From Acinetobacter pollinis (GTDB lineage Bacteria; Pseudomonadota; Gammaproteobacteria; Pseudomonadales; Moraxellaceae): a stretch of 64,000 nt of DNA. The DNA lies in NCBI RefSeq assembly GCF_015627175.1, contig NZ_VTDQ01000008.1, forward strand, positions 1 through 64,000. Direction: 5' to 3'. The notes beneath the pieces are model-generated. The model was not told where the DNA came from and made no database searches. It saw only the letters and a program-made list of their open reading frames with translations. This document shows, piece after piece, positions 56,466 to 64,000 of the stretch; within the stretch, counting starts at the first letter, position 1, and each line of letters begins with the position of its first letter. Made by a program: the position numbers and the translations under genes.

Positions 56466-57586
56466 TGCTTTTTAAATTACATCCAGATACCCCTAAATTT
56501 CAGGTTTTTGTACTTCTAAATCAGGAATTAATTTATTTCTTAAACAAATCTATAAATCAGCAAAGATTTGGAAGACGTCTATTTAGCTATACTCGTGTTG
56601 GTAAAGCATGTTGGGAAAATTCTAAGGCAAATGATCTCTCAGTAAAGAATGATTTAACTCGAGATAAATTTCAAAAGTTATTTGAAAATTTAAAGAGAGA
56701 GATAGAGACTAATCGTCAACAGTTACATCGAGTGGTGATTGACAATCAAGATTTGTCTTCATTTTTTTCAACACCAGATCCTGCTTTGTTGAGCTTTCTT
56801 CGACCGGAAACTTTTAAAGCATTTAAAGTGTTGGCTGCTCATTTGTATGGAGCAACTAAAGATCTACAGCCAATCATTGATGCAGCTGGTGGAGCAAATA
56901 TTCATAGTCATTTTGAAGCTTTTCGTATAGATACTTTAAATGGAAATATTTGTAAGGCCTGTGGTATGGAAAAGCTTGCACCATTTAGAGCAAATATTGG
57001 TATAGAGAATCAATGGCGAGCAGATTACGATCATCAATTATGCAAATCTAAATATCCATTATTTGCAGTTCATCCTGATAATTTGATCCCACTATGTGAT
57101 GTATGTAATCAAGATGCAAAAAAAGCAAAAGATTTATTTGTAGCGGAAGATACAAGTCTTAGATATAGCTTCTACCCATTTAGCGAAGAAGCTCATAGTT
57201 ACGTCTTATTAGAAATTGACAACTTAAAAGATCCTAATCCTAGCGTTAAAGTGAGTTGGAATACGAGTGATAGTATTTGTATTAGTAAATTAGATACATG
57301 GGACAATATCTATGAAATTAAAAATAGAGTTGAAGGTGAGTTCCGTAATTTAGATCAGATTATAGAAAATGAAATTCAGCCTGAGAACTATACTGAGTTT
57401 GAGCATGAAATAAGCAGAAAAGCTAGGGCTATATCGGATTCAATTCTTAAGAGCAAAACTTGGGCATATTGGTATCATAAATTTTTTTGTGTATTAGATT
57501 CAATTGATAAAGATGCTTTTTGGGAAAGAAGTAAATTTGTTCAAAGTATGGCAATGGATGGTGGGGATTATATTTTATTAGGATAA
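56465..57586 (+). CDS. HNH-type endonuclease, partner of the AAA ATPase
   Basis: This 373-residue protein has a zinc-finger HNH core: C163 and C166 in CKACGMEK, DYDH at 187-190 (catalytic His), and NLIPLCDVCNQDAKK with C211 and C214. The N- and C-terminal parts are unknown. It overlaps the ATPase gene by one base. An ATPase plus an HNH nuclease is the composition of Septu-like defence modules, and here it hangs on the end of a type I restriction operon. An untested alternative is that the nuclease is the killing arm of an activated complex. Confidence 0.83.
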   Translation: MLFKLHPDTPKFQVFVLLNQELIYFLNKSINQQRFGRRLFSYTRVGKACWENSKANDLSVKNDLTRDKFQKLFENLKREIETNRQQLHRVVIDNQDLSSFFSTPDPALLSFLRPETFKAFKVLAAHLYGATKDLQPIIDAAGGANIHSHFEAFRIDTLNGNICKACGMEKLAPFRANIGIENQWRADYDHQLCKSKYPLFAVHPDNLIPLCDVCNQDAKKAKDLFVAEDTSLRYSFYPFSEEAHSYVLLEIDNLKDPNPSVKVSWNTSDSICISKLDTWDNIYEIKNRVEGEFRNLDQIIENEIQPENYTEFEHEISRKARAISDSILKSKTWAYWYHKFFCVLDSIDKDAFWERSKFVQSMAMDGGDYILLG

Positions 57587-57738
57587 ATATAATTTATTAA
57601 TTGTGAATTCTAGCATTTTTCCTAACATCATGATTCTATTTAACTATGAGCGATCTAGGCCTATAAAATCAAATGGAATCGGCTTGGGCATGTCTAAAAG
57701 TATTCTACATATTGTGTTTACATACCATGAGGTGAAGG

Positions 57739-58191
57739 GTGTATCTTTTTTTAGATTGTGAATTTAATGGTTGGCATGATCAAGGTACTGGTGAACTGAT
57801 TTCATTAGGCTTGGTATCTGCTGATGATAAATATGAATTTTATGAGGCGGTTGGATGCAAAAATCCAAGTCCCTTTGTTTTGCAACATGTCATACCAATT
57901 TTAGGGCAATCTACCATTCCCATGTGGGAGTTGGTTGATAAGCTGTGTAGTTTCTTATGGGAAGTGAATAATCAAGAGGAGGGCTGCATCACGATCGTGG
58001 CTGATTACCCTTCAGATATAGAGTTATTTAACCGTATTTTGCTATTGGGGCAGGGGCAATGTATTAATGTACCTGTATTGAACTTTATGCTTGATTTATC
58101 ACTGAGTACAAAAAATTCCACAATTCCTCATAATGCGTTAGCGGACGCTAGAGCTTTAAGCCAAGATTATGCATTAAAGTATCTTCAGTAA
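57739..58191 (+). CDS. 3'-5' exonuclease-like protein (DEDD superfamily)
   Basis: The 150-residue protein starts at GTG 57739 after GAGGTGAAG and begins VYLFLDCEFNGWHDQGTG. DEDD exonuclease residues can be placed: Asp and Glu in FLDCEFNG, Asp in VADYPSDIEL, and HNALADARAL with the final Asp near the C-terminus. It is small, so it is probably an oligoribonuclease-like or 3'-5' exoribonuclease. It lies alone between the restriction operon and tniQ with a 152-base gap and may be a cargo defence gene. Confidence 0.78.
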   Translation: MYLFLDCEFNGWHDQGTGELISLGLVSADDKYEFYEAVGCKNPSPFVLQHVIPILGQSTIPMWELVDKLCSFLWEVNNQEEGCITIVADYPSDIELFNRILLLGQGQCINVPVLNFMLDLSLSTKNSTIPHNALADARALSQDYALKYLQ

Positions 58192-58200
58192 GTTTTAAAA

Positions 58201-58237
58201 TAAGTGTGCATTGGCATACATATCCAATTCACACTTA
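58201..58237. terminator. Long hairpin between the convergent exonuclease and tniQ genes
   Basis: TAAGTGTGCATTGG (58201-58214) pairs with CCAATTCACACTTA (58224-58237) at 13 of 14 positions around a 9-base loop. There is no T-run, so it may be a bidirectional terminator or just an inverted repeat. Confidence 0.45.
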
Positions 58238-58259
58238 AGGTGTAATTCAACAGAGCTTT

Positions 58260-60227
58260 CTATAAGTTTCTGGGCTTTATTCGTTGAACATCTGATCTCT
58301 TAAAAAGACGTATTGGAGTTCCTGTTCCAAGATAAATAGGTTGGATCAGTCCCTGAGTTTGTAAATTGGTAATATGTGAGTGAGGCATACCTAGTAATTT
58401 ACTGGCTTCAGCTCCCGTCATATAGGTTTCTTTCAACTTAAGTACTTCATCGACATCTTTTTGCTGAACGAGTTTCCAATACACCAGATTTTCTACCGTC
58501 AAAAAACCAGATTTGCACCAATATTCTCCTAACCAATTCACTGAGCAATTGAGTAGCTTTGCTGCTTGCTTAGTGGATATTGAGTTTTCACTCAGCAATT
58601 TATGCTTTAGTCGAAGGACGGATACTTTGGGAATTTTAATGGACAAAGGATAATTGGCATCTTTAACGAGAATTCCTTTTTTAATCAAAACAGAAACTTT
58701 ATTGGGACTAATGTTTAAGTGTTCTGCTGCTTCGTTTAATGAGAAAAAATCTTGCTTTGTTTTTAGTGGAGTAAAGCTTTTTTTAGGCCTACCTGTACGA
58801 GTAGGATACTGTATTATTTTTTCAAGATCAGATTTTCTTAGGTGATTAACAGAGCTCATAAGATATATATTTACTGGGGAAGCATCGATATGTGGGCCTC
58901 GAATAGGAACAATCCCTATGCTTGCTAGTTTTTCAACAAGATTTGTTGGATTAATGTCTAGTTTCTTTGCAATTGTTGAGGCTAGAATATATTCACTCTT
59001 AAAAATTTCGAGTTTTGTAAAAGAATATCCTTCTGCTGCTTTAGCATCATTAGATAATCTGTCCAAATCAAACCATCCCGTATTTGCTAATTTACGTGCA
59101 GTTTCATAATTTATGTCGAGAATATTTAAAATTTCCTTTAAATCTAATTGCTTGGGATGAAGATGGATTTCCTTGGTACGTGGTTTCCGTAATAAATTTT
59201 TATGTCTGTTTAATATTAAAAATTTTTCAATCGATTGGCTAGGAATAACATCATAGTAATGATTAATATCACCTAGTTTTAGAAAATCTTGCTCAATCCA
59301 ATCTTCGAGTGTGTTATGAGTAACTCCTAAAACAAGTTGTAATTCACGTTTTTTTACCCCAAAGATATGACTTTTATCACTTGGGGTATATGTATGGCAT
59401 TTTGCCTCAACTAAAGCTGCATAATTTTTAAAAAATCTAGAATGTTTCAAAAATGGGAGCAATTGGATTCTTGGATGAGCTAGGTTAATTCTTTGATTAA
59501 TCAAAGTACTTAAGCTAATGATGGATTGATTATGATTATTAAAATATTCGTATACCAGTTCTAATGTAGTTTCATTATCTATAACGTTATCAAGCTCAAA
59601 AAAACCTCGTATTGCTAGCCAAAAGGCAGTGAAATATTGAAAGAAATCGTTCGAATCATGATTAAGCATTTCAACAAACCAACTGATGACTCGTATTGAA
59701 CTACATTCAATCTTAGGTGCATCTTGCAATAGCGCATGGCAATGACGGCACTTTGTCACTCCTGAGCTAAGCGATATTGAGGATCTACATTGATAACATT
59801 TATCCACAAGGAAAATAGAGTGTATTGGACATGCATATAAGGGTTGTAAAAGCCAAATTTTTTTAAAAAATGTCTGTTCTTCTAAGCATTGTGGGCAATA
59901 GGAACAAGGATAGTATTTTAATAAATCTTCATGTAGTTCTATATTGCTCCATTTTCTCGCTGATCGGCTCGTGGGGCCAGCTTTTACAAAGGCAAGACTT
60001 TGATGATTTGGGTCAATATTAAGTAGTTGTAAGACATATTTAAAACGCGGAAGATCTGCTAATCTACAATTCGGTGCGCTTTTTGCCAAGAAATGGCGCT
60101 GCTCTTTATTAATTAATCTCTCGATAGATGAATGTCTATTAAGCTCAGCCACTCTAGCTAAGAAGCTCACTGCCGATTCGCCATCATAAGGAATGGGATG
60201 AATAAGAAGGTTGCTAACTGATGTCAT
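58260..60227 (-). CDS. tniQ: TniQ/TnsD family transposition target protein
   Basis: TniQ/TnsD chooses the target site for Tn7-like transposons. The 655 residues begin with a TniQ domain (NLLIHPIPYDGESAVSFLAR) and a zinc-ribbon set CSYCPQCLEEQTFF, ACPIHSIFL, CYQCRSSIS and KCRHCHAL. The C-terminal half holds several helix-turn-helix-like repeats (LQLVLGVTHNTLEDWIEQ, LNISPNKVSVLIKKG, LLGMPHSHITNLQ) that presumably read DNA. The start overlaps the tnsC stop (ATGA). Unlike its three neighbours it is intact. Confidence 0.87.
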   Translation of the reverse strand: MTSVSNLLIHPIPYDGESAVSFLARVAELNRHSSIERLINKEQRHFLAKSAPNCRLADLPRFKYVLQLLNIDPNHQSLAFVKAGPTSRSARKWSNIELHEDLLKYYPCSYCPQCLEEQTFFKKIWLLQPLYACPIHSIFLVDKCYQCRSSISLSSGVTKCRHCHALLQDAPKIECSSIRVISWFVEMLNHDSNDFFQYFTAFWLAIRGFFELDNVIDNETTLELVYEYFNNHNQSIISLSTLINQRINLAHPRIQLLPFLKHSRFFKNYAALVEAKCHTYTPSDKSHIFGVKKRELQLVLGVTHNTLEDWIEQDFLKLGDINHYYDVIPSQSIEKFLILNRHKNLLRKPRTKEIHLHPKQLDLKEILNILDINYETARKLANTGWFDLDRLSNDAKAAEGYSFTKLEIFKSEYILASTIAKKLDINPTNLVEKLASIGIVPIRGPHIDASPVNIYLMSSVNHLRKSDLEKIIQYPTRTGRPKKSFTPLKTKQDFFSLNEAAEHLNISPNKVSVLIKKGILVKDANYPLSIKIPKVSVLRLKHKLLSENSISTKQAAKLLNCSVNWLGEYWCKSGFLTVENLVYWKLVQQKDVDEVLKLKETYMTGAEASKLLGMPHSHITNLQTQGLIQPIYLGTGTPIRLFKRSDVQRIKPRNL

Positions 60228-61175
60228 GAGTACTCCTTTTTTAGAGTACTAGCTAGGCTTGATAAAGACATTTCAAAAGGATTGGTTATTTGTTTACTGA
60301 TAAATGACGTAATCCCTAGGTTCCAAGCCTGACCAAAGTCATTAATAGTTATGGTATTTCTATTTTCTGCCAAAGCAATTGCCATGCTTTCACGTATCAT
60401 GCTCATGACATAAGCATGATAGCCTTTCGTTGCCGTATATATTTGTACTCTCAATAGAAAGTTATCAAAATCTGGCGCAAATGAAATTTGAATTTCTGAT
60501 GCCCTATGACTAACTTCTTTGAGAAAAGGGTAAAGTGTTCCTGGCGAGGTTTGAGTTCCTAAAGTCAAAGGATTTAATTGATAGTGAAAAGGAAATCGCC
60601 TTGCGATTTGACTATCAACTTGAATGAGTTCAGCAAATTCAGGTAAACCAACGAGACAAAAGCTTATACCTGTTTCATTGACTAAGGTCTTAAGCCAATT
60701 GCCCACAGTAATGTTTAAACGTGTCGATGTTGCTTTGCGTTCAAATAAATGATGAAACTCATCTAGAAAAACAAGCTTGGTTTCACACTGTTGTAGTAAA
60801 TAGCCTAACCGATCTGTTAGGTAGGAGGTTACCTGTGTAATGAGATGGATCCCCTAGCTTATGTAGCATTGTTATTGCTAAAGACTTCACGGTAGCTGGT
60901 GAAGGAACTTCAACATAGAATGCTGGAATAATCGTTTTTTTACGATCTTTTTCTACTTTGATGGATCGTGGCATTTGACTCACAATCGTATTACATAACG
61001 TTGTTTTCCCAAGACCACCTTTTGCCAGAAGCATACTTCCAATAGGTTCTTTGTAGGCGACACTGCGCTCCGCACATTGTTGGATTCCATTAAACGCCTG
61101 CATGAATTCATCAGAAGTGATTACGATTTCGTTAAGCTGACTTACGTGTTCATAGATAGATTGATTACTTATCAT
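60224..61175 (-). pseudogene. tnsC: TnsC/TniB-like transposition ATPase, frameshifted
   Basis: TnsC is the AAA+ regulator that links target choice to the transposase. The first part has Walker A MLLAKGGLGKTTLC; the second has Walker B KLVFLDEFHHLFERK and continues to the stop at 60224. Between them one base is gained or lost near 60840-60850: the frame ending GDPSHYTGNLLPNR should switch to the frame ITQVTSYLTDRLGYLLQQ. The ATG is at 61175, overlapping the tnsB stop by 11 bases. As it stands the ATPase is split between the two Walker motifs. Confidence 0.82.
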
Positions 61176-63042
61176 TTCTTTTCACCTTAAGTGAACCAAA
61201 ACTTACAGCTGATTGTTGAGCACTATGTTGGTGGGGAGTTGTTGTGAGTTCTTCATTACTAGGGGGAGAAGTTAACTCGGACTCCAGTCGTGTAAGCTGT
61301 TTAGGTAACTCAATTTTGAATTGTTTCAGTTTTGGTTTTTTACGGACAAGATCCTTTTGTATATCTTCCATAAGCTGATACAGATTATAAAGATCTGCGT
61401 GTTTCCCCAGTCTTTGTCTATCGGATTCAGACATCAGTTTTTTACGCTTCTGAACTTCTAGGTGAACACTGCGAGATAGGTTATACGTGTATTCAGGCTG
61501 AGTAGAGTCTGCTTGAATGACAAGATCCTTTTTATCTGGGTGTATGATATAAACTTTACTTAGGTCTAAATCATCAACAAGTACAGTAACTTTTTTGATG
61601 CCGTCAGCTTTCAATGTGGTGAGTGCATGTGAAAAGTAGCTAAGTCCATCAATAATCACTTGCCCATGATTGATATTTCGGTCAGTAGGTCTTCGACAAA
61701 TAATATCAGCATCGGTCTTAGTTAAAGATGCGGGCTTTGTATGCTCAATAGCATCTTGCCATACAATAAGAGGGGCTCGTTTAGTAGTACTATGTATTGT
61801 TTGCTGATAAACCATTTTTATCCAAGAGTCGACGTATTCTTTAACCTTGTCTAATGTAAGACTAGCTTTGCTGGATGAATCATATTGTCCTCGTGCTGTA
61901 GGATTGGAGAATGTTGTACCTGGAAGTTTTTGCAGAATACCTTCTGTTAATGTGCTGAAGAAGCGTTCAATATGAGGTTTGTTGTTTGGCGTACCGATTT
62001 GCGATGGTGTGATAGTAATTGAGAGTTGTTTACATACACGTGTTAGAGCATTGTTTTTAAACTCAACACCATTATCTGGAATGATAATAGACGGAATTCA
62101 ACCAGGTAGATCTCGATCAGGGCGTGTAATCATGTCTTTGATTAAAGCTAAAGTTGTCAATGCACTAGGTGGAAACATACTGATGTAAGTTCCAACAATT
62201 GCACGTGTATATGTATCGATGGCACAGGCCAGAAAAGGTCGTCCGAGTATTTGTCCAGTTTCAGGATCGATGACGATGATATCTAGATAATGGGTGTCGA
62301 TTTCTACAGTATGTAAAGCAAATGAGGTTGGAGCACTTATACCAGCAGCTTGAAAATATTTGCGAGCGATACGACTTCCTTTCTTAACACGCATTTCAAT
62401 ATAAGGATCTAATTTTGCAATAGATCGCTGTATGGCTCTAAGGCTAGGTAAATATGTAGTTGGAATATTTTGTTCATTAAGCTTACATAATACGAAAGCC
62501 CTCACATCTTTGCTTGTTCGATGCTCTGGTTGTAGATATATCTCGGAAATAACCTGTTTGATGATTTGATAGACTTCCGGTGGGTATCTTAGCGTCTTAT
62601 TACCTTTACCATGTTCGCTTAGGCTGAGAGCGTTATTGCTACTCATTCGATATTGAAAAATCCAGCGCGCAACAGTTCTTGCTGATGGTGGAGAGGCATC
62701 TTCAATTTCTAATGCAATTTCTTGAATGAGTTCTCGAAGTGGTTCAATAGAAGTGGGGGCTGTCAGTTTTGCTAGAGCAGTGAGTACATAGCGTTCCTTA
62801 CGACGAATGGTTGAACAACTGTCTGGATTAATGAATAGCTTTTCTGGAGCGAAGACACATTGAATATCTCCAGCTTTATAGCGAGTTTCAAAGGTACTAG
62901 CAGAAATGGAAAATGGTTTTCCTCCTGCAATTGATGCATAGCGGATTACACCATAATTAGATGAGGTGATTTCAAATACATGTTCATGATCAGCAAAAGT
63001 GAATCGAAATCCAGGTTGAGGGATGAGTAATGGCTTTTCCAT
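61165..63042 (-). pseudogene. tnsB: TnsB/TniA-like DDE transposase, in-frame TGA
   Basis: TnsB is the retroviral-type integrase of the transposon. The ATG at 63042 (GAGGAGG before it) begins MEKPLLIPQPGFRF. A helix-turn-helix region precedes a catalytic core: first Asp in LHTVEIDTHYLD (about residue 249), second Asp in PDNGVEFKN and the Glu in NNKPHIERFF. A single TGA at 62100-62098 interrupts the frame between the first and second Asp; the frame is otherwise open on both sides (DLPG-stop-IPSIIIPDNG). A nonsense mutation of a Trp or Arg codon would explain it. Confidence 0.85.
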
Positions 63043-63043
63043 T

Positions 63044-63822
63044 TTAAACCTCCTCACCTGAATAATAAGTTTTGTGGCTGATTAATGTGATTAATTCATG
63101 AAAAAGTAAGTAGTCACATAATCGGGGATCGAGGTCTGCTTGTTGTAGGGCTTGATATATTTGCTCGGAATGGCTGAATTTATGAGGCTTCAACGCTTCT
63201 GTTGCGAGTTCGAGTTCGTATTTTGTCCAAGAGCATGTATGACCTCGTTGATACCAATGTTGTAATTGTTGTAGGTCTTTATTTGATGGCAAGCTTTTCT
63301 GGTCAATCAGTCGAAATGCAATGTTTAGAGGATGTAGTAAGTTTGCTAACCTAAGAAATCTGTCTAGATCATTTACAGATAGACTGGAGATATTAGGTTT
63401 AATTTCATGAACTTCATATTTGTTATTGATTGTTTGGACTAAGAAATCTGGGTAACAGAATTCCTTTTTTCCAAGAGCGATTTTGAGAGCTTGGGATCTA
63501 AAACATTTAACCTGTGGGTTTTTCTCAAGACAAATAGCATGGCCAATTCAAGACGACTTTCGGTAGGAATGGAGCCTCCAGATTTTGTGCTGGGGAAAAG
63601 TGCAGTTCTTCGTCCATAGCAGCCTTGGTAGATTTTCCTTTGACCATGGATTGTAGAGGCAAGATTCGGCTCTGCTTTAAAAGCGTTATTAATTTGATCT
63701 AGAATAGATTGATGAGGATTGTGTTTATCATCAAAAGAAAAAGCGTACATGTTGTATTTCCAGTATGTATAGCCATTCATCCCATTTTTAGGGATGAGTT
63801 CATTCTTGCGTAAAAAACGCAA
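63044..63822 (-). pseudogene. tnsA: TnsA-like endonuclease, frameshifted
   Basis: TnsA cuts the 5' ends of the transposon. The nuclease residues are spread over two frames. The first frame holds TESRLELAMLFV (catalytic Glu). After a one-base shift near 63525-63535 the second frame reads LEKNPQVKCFRSQALKIAL, then CYPDFLVQ (Asp) and VHEIKPN (Glu-x-Lys). The second frame then runs without stops to 63044, two bases before the tnsB start. The TTG at 63822 is the only fitting start; the N-terminal 60 residues are not clearly family-like. Confidence 0.78.
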
Positions 63823-64000
63823 AACTTGACTGATGGCTCTATACGGAAGATACTAGGATTCTCAAGTCTCTATATCTAACCATATAGAACCAACGGATCC
63901 GTAAGGGTCCGTTTTTTATTTGGATAGAGTTCTATGTCATGGCTTACTTCTCCTTATGTTGTTGGCTGTTATCTGAGTTAATCAGTAGTTTTGATACATT
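63823..64000. other. Region beyond tnsA, no transposon end visible
   Basis: The 178 bases contain an isolated plus-strand terminator (63893-63917) and no gene. I searched for copies of the left-end repeat in inverted form and found none, so the right terminus is not identified. Confidence 0.5.
63893..63917 (+). terminator. Orphan plus-strand terminator
   Basis: ACGGATCC pairs with GGGTCCGT (one G-T pair) around GTAA and is followed by TTTTT. It faces the plus strand, yet no plus-strand gene in the window ends there. It may belong to a small RNA or a fragment of a neighbouring gene. Confidence 0.6.

Larger units (their letters stand above)
44717..64000. mobile_element. Tn7-like transposon carrying a defence island, right end not found
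   Basis: The left boundary is set by TnsB-site-like repeats at 44717-44846 just outside the dipeptidase terminator. Cargo follows (Argonaute pair, type I restriction operon, exonuclease gene), then tniQ, tnsC, tnsB and tnsA on the minus strand, with tnsA outermost, as in Tn7. No matching inverted repeats are visible between tnsA and 64000, so the true right end is beyond the window, degraded or different. tnsA, tnsB and tnsC are each broken, so self-mobilisation is unlikely. Confidence 0.65.

Noticed and set aside
63530-63660. TnsA reading in another frame starting ATG GTC AAA
   Set aside because: The frame holding FPSTKSGGSIPTESRLELA carries the TnsA Glu motif and is the better fit up to the shift.
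58260-63822. Sequencing errors as the sole cause of the broken transposition genes
   Set aside because: They cannot be excluded, but about 40 neighbouring genes are intact and two of the four lesions in the island are substitutions, which makes it unlikely.

Overview
The window looks like a chromosome segment of an Acinetobacter species (Moraxellaceae, Gammaproteobacteria). The DNA is AT-rich. The membrane PQQ glucose dehydrogenase, the short AccA, the LemA/TPM pair and the rpmI-rplT-pheST-ihfA order all read as Acinetobacter-like. This genus call comes from recognising protein sequences, not from a database search.

Positions 1 to about 44700 are core or semi-core genome. From left to right they hold: a cyanide-insensitive bd oxidase operon (cioAB plus a 40-residue DUF2474 peptide); a complete kdpABCDE potassium system with KdpE-like repeats upstream; lemA and a TPM-domain gene; an SMP-30/gluconolactonase-like protein; a MocR regulator divergent from a TSUP exporter and an SDR gene; rpmI-rplT, pheS-pheT-ihfA; a HAD phosphatase and an Ala-rich lipoprotein; rho and trxA; ppx; accA-tilS-proC-yggT; a hemolysin III (PAQR) protein; and a methyltransferase. 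A sugar block follows, with two GH13 enzymes that look like sucrose isomerase/trehalulose synthase (one cytoplasmic, one exported), an AraC regulator, an OprB-type porin and gcd. Then come cysI with DUF934, and a D-Ala-D-Ala dipeptidase.

From about 44717 to the end is a defence island that appears to be a Tn7-like transposon. Its left side carries four TnsB-site-like repeats. Its right side carries tnsA-tnsB-tnsC-tniQ on the minus strand. tnsA and tnsC each have a frameshift, tnsB has an in-frame TGA, and only tniQ is intact, so the element is probably immobile. The right transposon end was not found before position 64000.

The cargo has two defence modules. The first is a short, catalytically inactive-looking prokaryotic Argonaute with a partner protein that fuses an N-terminal SMEK-like domain to an APAZ-like domain. 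I know APAZ partners with SIR2, TIR, Mrr or DUF4365 effectors, but I do not know a characterised SMEK-APAZ system, so this is the best candidate for an undescribed system. In this copy one in-frame TAA separates the SMEK and APAZ parts. The second module is a tightly overlapping type I restriction-modification operon (hsdR-hsdM-hsdS) continuing into a restriction-associated AAA ATPase and an HNH nuclease, followed by a 3'-5' exonuclease-like gene.
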